From: G965215225 sp965215225
GTDB taxonomy: Bacteria; Pseudomonadota; Gammaproteobacteria; CBDBNL01; JAAOII01
Direction of reading: 5' to 3'
Assembly: GCA_965215225.1 (NCBI GenBank)
Contig: OZ244039.1
Span: 558,001-622,000 of the forward strand
DNA length: 64,000 nt
A program made the translations under genes and the position numbers. The notes under the pieces are model-generated. The model worked only from the letters and a program-made list of their open reading frames with translations, was not told the origin of the DNA and ran no database searches. Below are positions 1 through 9,300 of the stretch, piece by piece. How positions within the stretch are numbered: position 1 is the first letter of the stretch; the number at the start of each line of letters is the position of its first letter.

Positions 1-1
1 G

Positions 2-1462
2 ATGGGGGATGGTCGGGGATCTCGAATTGATTCTTCTTCGGTTAAAGCAGCTAAGGTGAGCAGGACTGGTGATGATGTGCGTGGTCCGTGGGAGGATGTT
101 GGTGTAGGCGGTTTGGTGGGCAGGGGTCAATCTGCTGAGATTAATTCTTCTTCAGTTGAAGTGGGTGAGGTAAGTGGGAGTGGTTGGTATGTAGGTGGTC
201 TGGTGGGGAATGGTGAATCAGCTCGGATTGATTATTCTTCGGTTGTGGCAGATGAGGTGAGAGGGGACCGGTCTGTAGGTGGTTTGGTAGGGGATGGTGA
301 ATCGGCTCGGATTCATTCTTCTTCGGTTGAGGCAGAGGTGGTAAGAGGGGATTGGGGTGTAGGCGGTCTGGTGGGGATTGGTTGGTGGGCTCGGATTGAT
401 TCTTCTTTGGCTGAGGTGGGTGAGGTGAGAGGGGATAAACTTGTAGGCGGTCTGGTGGGGAATGGTTGGCGAAATCAGATTCATTCTTCTTCGGTTGAGG
501 CAGAGGTGGTAAGAGGGGATTGGAGTGTAGGCGGTCTGGTGGGGTTTGGTGAATCGGCTCGGATTGATTCTTCTTCGGCTGAGGTGGTTGAAGTACGCGG
601 GAATGGTATTGTAGGCGGTCTGGTGGGGGATGGTGGCTTGGCTCGGATTGATTCTTCTTCGGTTGTGGCAGAGGTGGTAAGAGGGGGTTGGAGTGTAGGC
701 GGTCTGGTGGGGGATGGTAAATCAGGACGGATTCATTTTTCTTCAGTTGCGGTGGATGAGGTGAGGGGAACTAGTAAAGTAGGCGGTCTGATGGGGTATG
801 GTAGAAATGCTACGATTATTTCTTCTTTAGTTGAGGTGGATAAGGTGAGCGGGAAGAGTGATTATGTAGGAGGTCTGGTGGGGGATGGTTGGGAATCTCG
901 GATTCATTCTTCTTCGGTTGTGGTGGATGAGGTGAGTGGGACTAGTGGAGTAGGCGGTCTGGTGGGGTGGGGTGAATCGGCTCGGATTTATTCTTCTTCG
1001 GTTGTGGCAAGTGAGTTGAGCGGGAATGATGGTGTAGGTGGTCTGGTGGGATACTTTGACTCTGGCAAGGTTGCTTATTCTTATGTAGTTTCAGGCAGTA
1101 GTACTGCTATGCTGGTTGGGAGTGGGAGCGGGGCTACTGGAGTTGCTTCCTATTGGGACAGTGGGATTAGTGGCATAACTAGTGGCAACTATGGTGAAGC
1201 TAAGACCAGCGTTGAATTTGGTAGTCCAACTAGCTATACGGGAATTTATGCCGATTGGGACAAGGATATGGATATATTTGGCGATGGGAATAACGAGCCA
1301 TTGGCGGTCTGGTGTGATAAGGATCATAGTGGGAGCATAGAGACAGATGAACAAACCAATGACAATCTTATCTGGGATTTTGGTGAGTCGGATGAATATC
1401 CCGCCATTCGTTGCATTCCGGTAACCCCTGCTGAATGGCGTAGCCGGTGGTTTTTACGATAA
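2..1462 (+). CDS. GLUG-repeat surface protein, 5'-truncated by window edge
   Basis: The frame is open at the left edge, so the signal peptide and head domain lie outside the window; the ATG at base 2 falls inside a GLUG repeat and is not the start. About 13 repeats of roughly 28 residues follow (VGGLVG..SARI.SSSV.A.EV.G), the GLUG motif family, probably a right-handed beta-helix. The last repeat passes into the family C-terminal domain: VAYSYVVSG, then an EF-hand-type loop DKDHSGSIETDE, then YPAIRC and PAEWR. The gene stops early compared with paralogues. A run of five T at 1451-1455 has one T more than the paralogue at about 6241. Removing one T restores the usual tail (GNPQLNPTRLAEMLP) and a stop at about 1520. 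The frame shown is therefore probably frameshifted at its 3' end. Function is inferred: secreted calcium-binding adhesin-like protein. Confidence 0.8.
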   Translation: MGDGRGSRIDSSSVKAAKVSRTGDDVRGPWEDVGVGGLVGRGQSAEINSSSVEVGEVSGSGWYVGGLVGNGESARIDYSSVVADEVRGDRSVGGLVGDGESARIHSSSVEAEVVRGDWGVGGLVGIGWWARIDSSLAEVGEVRGDKLVGGLVGNGWRNQIHSSSVEAEVVRGDWSVGGLVGFGESARIDSSSAEVVEVRGNGIVGGLVGDGGLARIDSSSVVAEVVRGGWSVGGLVGDGKSGRIHFSSVAVDEVRGTSKVGGLMGYGRNATIISSLVEVDKVSGKSDYVGGLVGDGWESRIHSSSVVVDEVSGTSGVGGLVGWGESARIYSSSVVASELSGNDGVGGLVGYFDSGKVAYSYVVSGSSTAMLVGSGSGATGVASYWDSGISGITSGNYGEAKTSVEFGSPTSYTGIYADWDKDMDIFGDGNNEPLAVWCDKDHSGSIETDEQTNDNLIWDFGESDEYPAIRCIPVTPAEWRSRWFLR

Positions 1463-1541
1463 GGGAAACCCCCAATTAAACCCAACCCGTTTAGCCGAGA
1501 TGCTTCCCCAAAATTTTTAATATTATAACCAACATAGAACT

Positions 1542-3956
1542 ATGAACATATTATTCTTTTTTTTGAGTAAAGCCTTTTGTTTGGCTGCCTTCTTTGTAAC
1601 GGTCCTTCTCCAGATTTTGCTTGGCAAACTGGGACGGTTTCTTTTCTTTTTAGTCGGGGTTAGTTCTTTATCAATTGCTGTTACCGCTTGTAACGGTGGA
1701 GGAAGTGACAGTTCAGAGGATGGTTTTCCCAGAGATTTGAGTGGGGTTGAGCAGAAGGAGGATGGAATAGATCATAACAATAAAAGTATTCGCTCGGAAG
1801 TTGATACAGACGGAGATGGGCGAACGGATAGTGTGGATACAGATGACGATAATAATGGCAAGCCCCAACTAGAGCGAGCCCTCTTAGACAAGCTACGTCC
1901 CTCCTTAAACGGAGATGGGCGAGCAGATAGTGTGGATACAGATGACGATAATGATGGCAAGCCCCAACTAGAGCGAACCCGCTTAGACAAGCTACGTCCC
2001 TCCTTAAACGGAGATAGGCGAGCAGATAGTGTGGATACAGATGACGACAATAATGGCAAGCCTCAACTAGAGCGAACCCGCTTAGACAAGCTACGTCCCT
2101 CCTTAAACAGAGATGGGCGAGCAGATAGTGTGGATACAGATGACGATAATGATGGCAAGCCCCAACTAAAGCGACCCCGTTTAGATAGTCTGGGTTTAGA
2201 TGACGATAATGATGGGGTAACGAATAGGAGGGACATAGATGATGATGGGGATGGGTTGATAGAGATAGCTACGGCGGCGGAATTAAATGCAGTGAGATAT
2301 GCTTTGAATGGTGGAGGGCGTAGGTTATCGGAAGGTGCGAATCTCGATACCAGAGGCTGTAGTGGTGATGGCGGCATTAGGTCGTGTAATGGTTATGAAC
2401 TGGTTGCGGATATAAGTCTTGCAACCTATGCGGATGTTGATGGAGGTAAAGGTTGGCAACCCTTGGGTCATGATACAGATAGTTCTACACCTGGATGTCA
2501 AGGAGCTGCCTTTGAGGGGACTTTTGAAGGCAATAATTTTATGATTAGTGATTTAAATATTAATCGTCTAGGTGAGGATTGTGTGGGTTTGTTTGGACAT
2601 ATAGCTGAAGGTTCAGAGATTCGTAATCTTAGGCTTCGTGTCGAGATAGTGAGAGGTGATAAATATGTAGGCAGCCTGGTGGGGGATGGCCAATCGGCTT
2701 GGATTCGTTCTTCACTGGTTGAGGCAAGTGGGGTGCACGGGAATGATGGTGTAGGCGGTCTGGTAGGGAGGGGTGACAGTGCTCAGATTGATTCTTCTTC
2801 GATTAGTGTGGTAAAAGTGAGTGGGAATGATGATGTAGGCGGTCTGGTAGGGAGGGGTGACAGTACTCGGATTCATTCTTCTTCGGTTGTGGCAGCTGAG
2901 GTGAGCGGGACTTTTTCTTATGTAGGCGGTCTAGTAGGGGATGGTCCATCGGTTCAGATTGATTCTTCTGCGGTTGGGGCGGATAAAGTGAAAGGGACTA
3001 GTGGTGTAGGTGGTCTAGTGGGGAGTGGTGAAGGGGCTCGGATTATTTTATCTTCAGTTTCTGCATCTGATGTGATAGGGTATAATGGTGTAGGTGGTTT
3101 GGTGGGGCATGGTCCATCGGTTCGGATTCATTTTTCACGGGTTGTAGCAGAGGAGGTCAGAGGGCGGGGTCCTGTCGTAGGCGGTCTGGTGGGGTCTGGT
3201 TACTCGGCTCAGATTCATTCTTCTTCGGTTGAGGTATTTAAGGTGAATGGGGGTATAGATACGTTGATTGAGGGTGCAGGTGATAGTTTCGTAGGTGGTT
3301 TAGTGGGAGGTGGTGGCGGTGCTCGGGTTCATTCTTCATCGGTTGTGGTGGGTGAGGTGGAAGGGAGCGGTAATAATGTAGGTGGTCTGTTGGGAGGTGG
3401 TGGCGGTGCTCGGATTCATTCTTCATCGGTTGTGGTGAGTAAGGTGGAAGGGAATGGTAATAATGTAGGCGGTCTGGTGGGGGACTTTGACTCTGGCCAG
3501 GTTGCTTATTCTTATGTAGTTTCAGGCAGTAATACTACTATGCTGGTTGGGAGTGGAAGCGGAACTGGAGTTGCTTCCTATTGGGATAGTGAGACGAGCG
3601 GTAGAAATAGTGGCAACTATGGTGATGCCAAGACTAGCGATGAACTTCGGATGTCGACTGGCTATGAGGGGGTTTATGCAGATTGGGACGATGACACAGA
3701 TATATTTGACAATGGGAATAACGAGCCGTTGGCGGTCTGGTGTGATAAAGATAATAGTGGAGATATAGAGGAGGCTGAGAGGCAGGATGACAATCGTATC
3801 TGGGATTTTGGTGAGTCGGATGAATATCCCGCTATTCGCTGCAGTGCTCAACTACCTCCAGCCGAATGGCGTAGCTGGTGGTCTCTGGATGGAGATGGCA
3901 AACCCCAACTAGACCGAACCCGTTTTTTCGATCTCTCGGACAAGCGGGATTTCTAA
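1542..3956 (+). CDS. GLUG-repeat lipoprotein with tandem calcium-loop repeats
   Basis: 804 residues. A hydrophobic leader ends in a lipobox (VTAC, Cys50), so it is a probable outer-membrane lipoprotein. Residues 90-220 hold four 33-residue repeats in which an Asp-rich loop (DGRADSVDTDDDNDG) is joined to GKPQLERTRLDKLRPSLN, a sequence that elsewhere is the family's C-terminal tail. Then come DDDGDGLIEIATAAELNAV and the conserved head domain with paired Cys, about 10 GLUG repeats, and the C-terminal domain with an EF-hand-like loop (DKDNSGDIEEAE). The ATG at 1542 follows an AT-rich block (1514-1541) that recurs upstream of the next gene. A run of eight T lies in the leader codons (1557-1564). 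The C-terminus (RFFDLSDKRDF) departs from the family tail, again at a T-run. Function as a surface adhesin is inferred. Confidence 0.85.
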   Translation: MNILFFFLSKAFCLAAFFVTVLLQILLGKLGRFLFFLVGVSSLSIAVTACNGGGSDSSEDGFPRDLSGVEQKEDGIDHNNKSIRSEVDTDGDGRTDSVDTDDDNNGKPQLERALLDKLRPSLNGDGRADSVDTDDDNDGKPQLERTRLDKLRPSLNGDRRADSVDTDDDNNGKPQLERTRLDKLRPSLNRDGRADSVDTDDDNDGKPQLKRPRLDSLGLDDDNDGVTNRRDIDDDGDGLIEIATAAELNAVRYALNGGGRRLSEGANLDTRGCSGDGGIRSCNGYELVADISLATYADVDGGKGWQPLGHDTDSSTPGCQGAAFEGTFEGNNFMISDLNINRLGEDCVGLFGHIAEGSEIRNLRLRVEIVRGDKYVGSLVGDGQSAWIRSSLVEASGVHGNDGVGGLVGRGDSAQIDSSSISVVKVSGNDDVGGLVGRGDSTRIHSSSVVAAEVSGTFSYVGGLVGDGPSVQIDSSAVGADKVKGTSGVGGLVGSGEGARIILSSVSASDVIGYNGVGGLVGHGPSVRIHFSRVVAEEVRGRGPVVGGLVGSGYSAQIHSSSVEVFKVNGGIDTLIEGAGDSFVGGLVGGGGGARVHSSSVVVGEVEGSGNNVGGLLGGGGGARIHSSSVVVSKVEGNGNNVGGLVGDFDSGQVAYSYVVSGSNTTMLVGSGSGTGVASYWDSETSGRNSGNYGDAKTSDELRMSTGYEGVYADWDDDTDIFDNGNNEPLAVWCDKDNSGDIEEAERQDDNRIWDFGESDEYPAIRCSAQLPPAEWRSWWSLDGDGKPQLDRTRFFDLSDKRDF
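1812..2190 (+). repeat. Four 99-bp in-frame repeats fusing calcium loop and family tail
   Basis: Units start at 1812, 1911, 2010 and 2109, an exact 99-bp (33-codon) period; the last unit is diverged. Each encodes an Asp-rich loop followed by KPQLERTRLDKLRPSLN. The second part matches the extreme C-terminus of the paralogues (for example 6256-6309), so the unit looks like a tail-to-calcium-loop junction copied in tandem. Confidence 0.9.
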
Positions 3957-4092
3957 AAGAGATTTATGGATTTGCGAAAGATTGTATATGATTTCCAAAA
4001 TTTTTAATATTGTAACCAACATAGAACTATGAAAATGTTATTCTTTTTATTCTCTTTTTTGAGTAAAGCCTTTCCTGGCTGCCTTCTCCATT

Positions 4093-6312
4093 ATGAGTAT
4101 GCCTTCCTTACTTAGGACTATGCTTCCTTTATTTAGATTTAGGCTCTTATTACACCGCCTCACTGGCCCCTTTGTTATGTCCTTCCTCTATGCCTCCTGT
4201 GTAGCTGCCCCTCCCCAGATTTTGCTTGGCAAGCTGAGGCGGGTTCTTTTCTTTTTAGTCGGGGTTAGTTTCTTATCCATTGTTCTTACTGCTTGTGCTA
4301 CCTTTGGCGGTGGTTCAGGAGGAGTCGATACAGATGGAGATGGACAAGCGGATAGTGTAGATGTAGATGACGATAATGATGGGGTAATGGATGGTGAGGA
4401 CATAGATGATGATGGGGATGGGTTGATAGAGATAGCCACGGCGGCGGAACTAGATGCAGTGAGGTATGCTTTGAGGGGTAATGGGCGTAGGTCATCAAGG
4501 GATGGGGCGCTCAACACTACTGGCTGTGGTGGTATTGGTGGCATTACTTCTTGTTCTGGTTATGAGCTGATTGGGGATATAAGTCTTGCAGCCTATGCGA
4601 GTGCCGATGAAGGTAAAGGTTGGTTACCGCTGGGTCATGACACAGATAGTTCTGAATATGGATGTCAAGGAACTGCTTTTGATGGGACTTTTGAAGGCAA
4701 TGGTTTTATGATTAGTGATTTAAACATTCGTCGTCCAGATGAGGATTGTGTAGGTTTGTTTGGCCACATCGCTGCGGATTCAGAGGTTCGCAATCTCAAA
4801 CTTAGTGCCGAGAGGGTGAGAGGTAGGCATAACGTGGGCGGTCTGGTGGGGGGTGGTATATCGGCTCGGATTGATTCTTCTTCGGTTGAGGTAGGTGAGG
4901 TGAGTGGGACTGGCGATTCTGTAGGCGGTTTGGTGGGAGATGGTGGTTGGGCTCGGATTGATTCTTCTTCGGTTGAGGCAGGTAAGGTGAGTTCGCGGTG
5001 GGGTGTTGTAGGTGGTCTGGTGGGGTTTAGTAGATCGGCTCGGATTTATTTTTCTTCAGTTGTGGTGGGTGAGGTGAGCGGGGATCATAGTGTAGGCGGT
5101 CTGGTGGGGGATGGTGGATCGGCTTGGATTGATTTTTCTTCGGTTGTGGTGAGTAAGATGCGCGGGAGGGGTAATAGTGTAGGTGGTCTGATGGGGTCTG
5201 GTAGATCTACTCGGATTCATTCTTCTTCGGTTGTGGCAGGTGAAGTGAGCGGGACTGGTGATGCTGTAGGTGGTCTGGTGGGGTATGGTATATCGGCTCG
5301 GATTCATTCTTCTTCGGTTATGGCAGGTGAAGTGAGCGGAACTAGTGATGCTGTAGGCGGTCTGGTGGGGAGTGGTGAAGATGCTCGGATTCATTCTTCA
5401 TCGGTTGTGGTAGGTGAAGTGAGCGGGACTGGTGATGCTGTAGGCGGTCTGGTCGGGGATGGTAGCTCGGCTCGGATTTATTCTTCTTCGGTTGTGACGG
5501 GTAAGGTGAGCGGGACTGGTGATGCTGTAGGCGGTCTGGTGGGAGATGGTAGCTCGGCTCGGATTCACTCTTCTTCGGTTGTGGTGAATAAGGTGCGTGG
5601 GATTGGTGATTCTGTAGGCGGTCTGATAGGAGATGGTGAATCGGCTCGAATTATTTCTTCTTCAGTTGAGGCGGGTGAGATGAGAGGGGGTGATAGTATA
5701 GGCGGCCTGGTGGGGAATGGTGAAGAGGCTCAGATCTTTTCTTCTTCGGTTGAGGTAGATGAGGTGAGAGGGGGTGATACCGTAGGCAATCTGGTAGGGT
5801 TTGGTGAAGAAGCTCAGATATTTTCTTCTTCGGTTGTGGTGGATGAAGGTGCAGGCCGTCTGGTGGGAGACTTTACAGATGGCAAGGTTGCTTATTCTTA
5901 TGCTGTTCAATACTCAAATGGGGATCGTGGGTATGTGGTCGCTTGGCCTGGTCGAACGAAAAAACTTGACCTTGAATATATCTCGAGATTTATTAGAGTT
6001 AAATTTCGCAAACCGACTGACTATACGGGAATTTATGCCGATTGGGACAAGGATATGGATATATTTGGCGATGGGATGAGTGACGAGCCATTGGCTGTCT
6101 GGTGTGATAAGGATTATAGTGGGAGCATTGAATGGAATGAACAAACCAATGACAATCGCGTTTGGGACTTCGGCACTTCAAGAGATTATCCTGCCATTCG
6201 CTGCACTCCGATGGCTTCAGTCGAATGGCGTAGCTGGTGGTTTTACGATAGGGATGGCAAACCCCAACTAGACCGAACCCGTTTAGATAAGCTGCTTCCT
6301 TCCTCAAACTGA
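4093..6312 (+). CDS. GLUG-repeat lipoprotein
   Basis: 739 residues from the ATG at 4093; a shorter form from the ATG at 4177 is equally plausible. Lipobox LTAC gives Cys68 (Cys40 in the short form). A short calcium repeat (DTDGDGQADSVDVDDDNDG) leads to DGDGLIEIATAAELDAV, the head domain, and about 13 GLUG repeats, several almost identical (SGTGDAVGGLVGDGSSARI). The EF-hand-type loop is DKDYSGSIEWNE and the tail is KPQLDRTRLDKLLPSSN. The usual YWDS..SG..SGN..EAKTSDELR segment before the EF-hand is replaced by unrelated sequence. Upstream DNA (3998-4060) is homologous to the start of the previous gene, but its ATG (4029) is out of frame because of a 2-nt difference near 4075, so the leader has been rebuilt. 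It ends 3 bp before the giant gene. Confidence 0.82.
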   Translation: MSMPSLLRTMLPLFRFRLLLHRLTGPFVMSFLYASCVAAPPQILLGKLRRVLFFLVGVSFLSIVLTACATFGGGSGGVDTDGDGQADSVDVDDDNDGVMDGEDIDDDGDGLIEIATAAELDAVRYALRGNGRRSSRDGALNTTGCGGIGGITSCSGYELIGDISLAAYASADEGKGWLPLGHDTDSSEYGCQGTAFDGTFEGNGFMISDLNIRRPDEDCVGLFGHIAADSEVRNLKLSAERVRGRHNVGGLVGGGISARIDSSSVEVGEVSGTGDSVGGLVGDGGWARIDSSSVEAGKVSSRWGVVGGLVGFSRSARIYFSSVVVGEVSGDHSVGGLVGDGGSAWIDFSSVVVSKMRGRGNSVGGLMGSGRSTRIHSSSVVAGEVSGTGDAVGGLVGYGISARIHSSSVMAGEVSGTSDAVGGLVGSGEDARIHSSSVVVGEVSGTGDAVGGLVGDGSSARIYSSSVVTGKVSGTGDAVGGLVGDGSSARIHSSSVVVNKVRGIGDSVGGLIGDGESARIISSSVEAGEMRGGDSIGGLVGNGEEAQIFSSSVEVDEVRGGDTVGNLVGFGEEAQIFSSSVVVDEGAGRLVGDFTDGKVAYSYAVQYSNGDRGYVVAWPGRTKKLDLEYISRFIRVKFRKPTDYTGIYADWDKDMDIFGDGMSDEPLAVWCDKDYSGSIEWNEQTNDNRVWDFGTSRDYPAIRCTPMASVEWRSWWFYDRDGKPQLDRTRLDKLLPSSN

Positions 6313-6315
6313 TTT

Positions 6316-9300
6316 ATGGATTTGCGAAAGATTGTGTGTAGTTCCCGTATTGATTTGTCTGGTCAAATGTGTCCTATATATAGGAAGAAAAAGACGAGGG
6401 ATTGGTCTCATATTCTTTATCCGCTTTGTATTCCTCTTTTATATTTGTTAGCCAGTTGTAGCAGTGGTGATGGGGGGACTGGGGGGACAGGCTCCTCTGA
6501 TGAGGTTATTAGCCCCAAGGTTCCAGAGGCATTAAACACTACATCGGTGAGATCATTAAGTTTCATACCCCAAGAAAGTGAGGTAACTGTTGGTTGGGAA
6601 TCTGTTATAGCTTCATTGCGCGAACAATTAGAGGATGATGAAGAAATTGAGCAAGTGATAATAAGCTGGCGAACTTCTTTTGATAGTAATCTACTGGCTC
6701 AGTTTAATCAGGAGTCTCGTAATAGCTTATCGACTCGCCGCTTGCCAGTTGGCGGCATTGGCGGAGACCAAGTTAATCAAGAGGAATCTGACCCATCTCG
6801 CCATAGTCCCAGAGACATTGGCGGAGACCAAGTTAATCAAGAGGGGAATGTGGGATTGCTTCGTAATCGTCATCAAGTGGTGGATTTAGATAGGGATGGG
6901 TTTGCTTTTACTGGCGAGCCAAGTGGTGACAATTGTCCGGGCGATAGCAATCCCAATCAAGCAGACGACGACAATGATGGCTATGGCGATGTTTGTGATC
7001 CTGCCCCTAACAACCCTTTGTTATTAATCCCAGCGAATAGAAGCGTTGTTATTAAATGGCAAGATAGCCAAGCATCTCAGGTGGAAAGCTGGACTATCCG
7101 TTTTATTGATATAAATCAACAAGATGTGACAATTAGTCCAGATTACACTTTTTCTCATAATGGCGGTTCTGAACTGAGCGCCAAGCTCAACCATGGTGAT
7201 ATCATAGGGGGGCAAACAGTAGTTCTTGCCAATGACAAGCCCTATCGTTTTAGTGTTTCGGTAGTTTTTACCGATGGCACAATGCAATCTCTGTATGATT
7301 TTACTGACCCACCGGTCATACTAGGCTCCAATTATGATGGTGACCTGATTCGCAATCTAGAGGATGAGGATGATGATAATGATGGGATGATGGATGTGGA
7401 AGAGGCAGAGCCGGAATATATCCTTCAGTCAGCAATAGCGGGCAGCATAGAAGTGGCGGGGAATGTGACTGAGAATATTCTCGGAGGGTTTGCTAATAAT
7501 AGTGAGTATGATTTTAGTGTAGAAGTTTTGATAGTAAGAGGGGCTTTTAGAGAACGAAGGAATCTAGCGAACGGCACTATTTTGCTAGGCCCCAATCCAG
7601 ATAATGATGGTCTTGCTAATCAAGATGATGAGGATGATGATAATGATCTGTTGCCAGATTCGCAAGATATAGGCATGGTTAATGGGAGGGAGTGTCGTTT
7701 GCATAAGGATTGTGATAGAGATGGGCTGAATGATAATGATGCGGAGGAGCAACAGAACAATTCAGCTGGGGAGAGTTGTTTTCTGTTAGCGGATTGCGAT
7801 GGAGATAACGCGATAGATTCGTTGGATGCGTTTGTGTTGGATGCAAATGAGACTGAGGATACAGACAGGGATGGGATAGGCAATAATAAGGATGATGATA
7901 TTGATGGAGATAACATTGCTAATGAGGAAGATGAAGATCAAGACAATGATAACTTAAAGGATATCTTTGAAGTGGTTGGGTGTGATAGGCTGGTGGATTG
8001 TGATAGTGATGGTTTGAGAGACGGCGATGAGCCGCTGGCTTGTATGATTGTGGCGGATTGTGACAATGATACCATATTAGATGGGGCGGAGGTGCCAGGT
8101 TGTGTGCAGAGTGCCGATTGCGATGGGGATACTATAGAGGATGGTTTAGAAGTAGCCCAAGAGTGTATTATCTCAGTGGATTGTGATAAGGATGGTGTTG
8201 AGGACTGGGCAGAACCCGCGCGAGAATGTGTCTTGATGCCAGATTGTGACCATGATGGGTTGGGAGATAGTGAAGAGCTTGGCCTATTTTATCAAGGCTT
8301 ATGGTGTGGTTTAGCGCGCGATTGTGATAAGGACTCTTTGCGTGATTATGATGAGCTATCCTATGATAGGAGTTGTATCAATAGTCGCGATTGCGATGGC
8401 GACAATATATCTGATTCTGTTGAAATACTCAGCTGTATTTTTGCTGCTGATTGTGACCGAGATGGGATTTCAGATAGTGATGAGATAGAAAGAAGGTGTA
8501 TTTTAGATTCTGATTGCGATGGGGATGGGATAGCAGATGGTGACGAACCAAATGTATTTTGTAGTATTAGTCGCGATTGCGATAAAGACTTTCTGTCTGA
8601 TAGCGAAGAGAGGCTGTTGTTTAATTCGGATGGAGACTCCTGTATGCTGTTACCGGATTGCGATGGCGATACTATCTTCGATTTTGATGAGATATTCAAT
8701 TGTGTGACAACGGTGGATTGTGATGGTGATAGGGTGTGGGATAATGATGAGGTAAGGCGAGAGTGTATTCTTAACGAAGACTGTGATGGCGATGGTTTAG
8801 ATGATAGAGTAGATTTTTGTCCTCTTATGCCTGGAGGACAAGATGATGAAGATGGCTGCCCCGACGATATAGACCGGCCGGATCCACCAGATCTTTCTGA
8901 TGGCGCCGGCGCCACTAGGGTATTGGATGAGATAGTCCTACAATTCAGACCAGAACCCACTAGGGTGAATCTTGACTGGGTTAATCCTCACCTTTCTGAG
9001 ACCATAGGAAAGATAGATATTTATTATGGTGAAGTTGGTGAAATAGACCAGCGGCAACTTTCGCTGATAGGTGTAATGGGGATATTCAATCAATATTTCT
9101 CTATTGCTGTTCCAGGTCTTCAAGATAATACTCACTACAACTTCACTATTGATATTATCTATACAGCTGGCTTCGGCTTATCAGCAAGCGGATCAATTTG
9201 GACTGGTCTCAATAGTGATGGCGATGGGCTAAGAGATGAGGACGATGAGGACGATGATAACAACGGCATTTTGGATGAAGACGAAGAAGAGGCCGCGACC

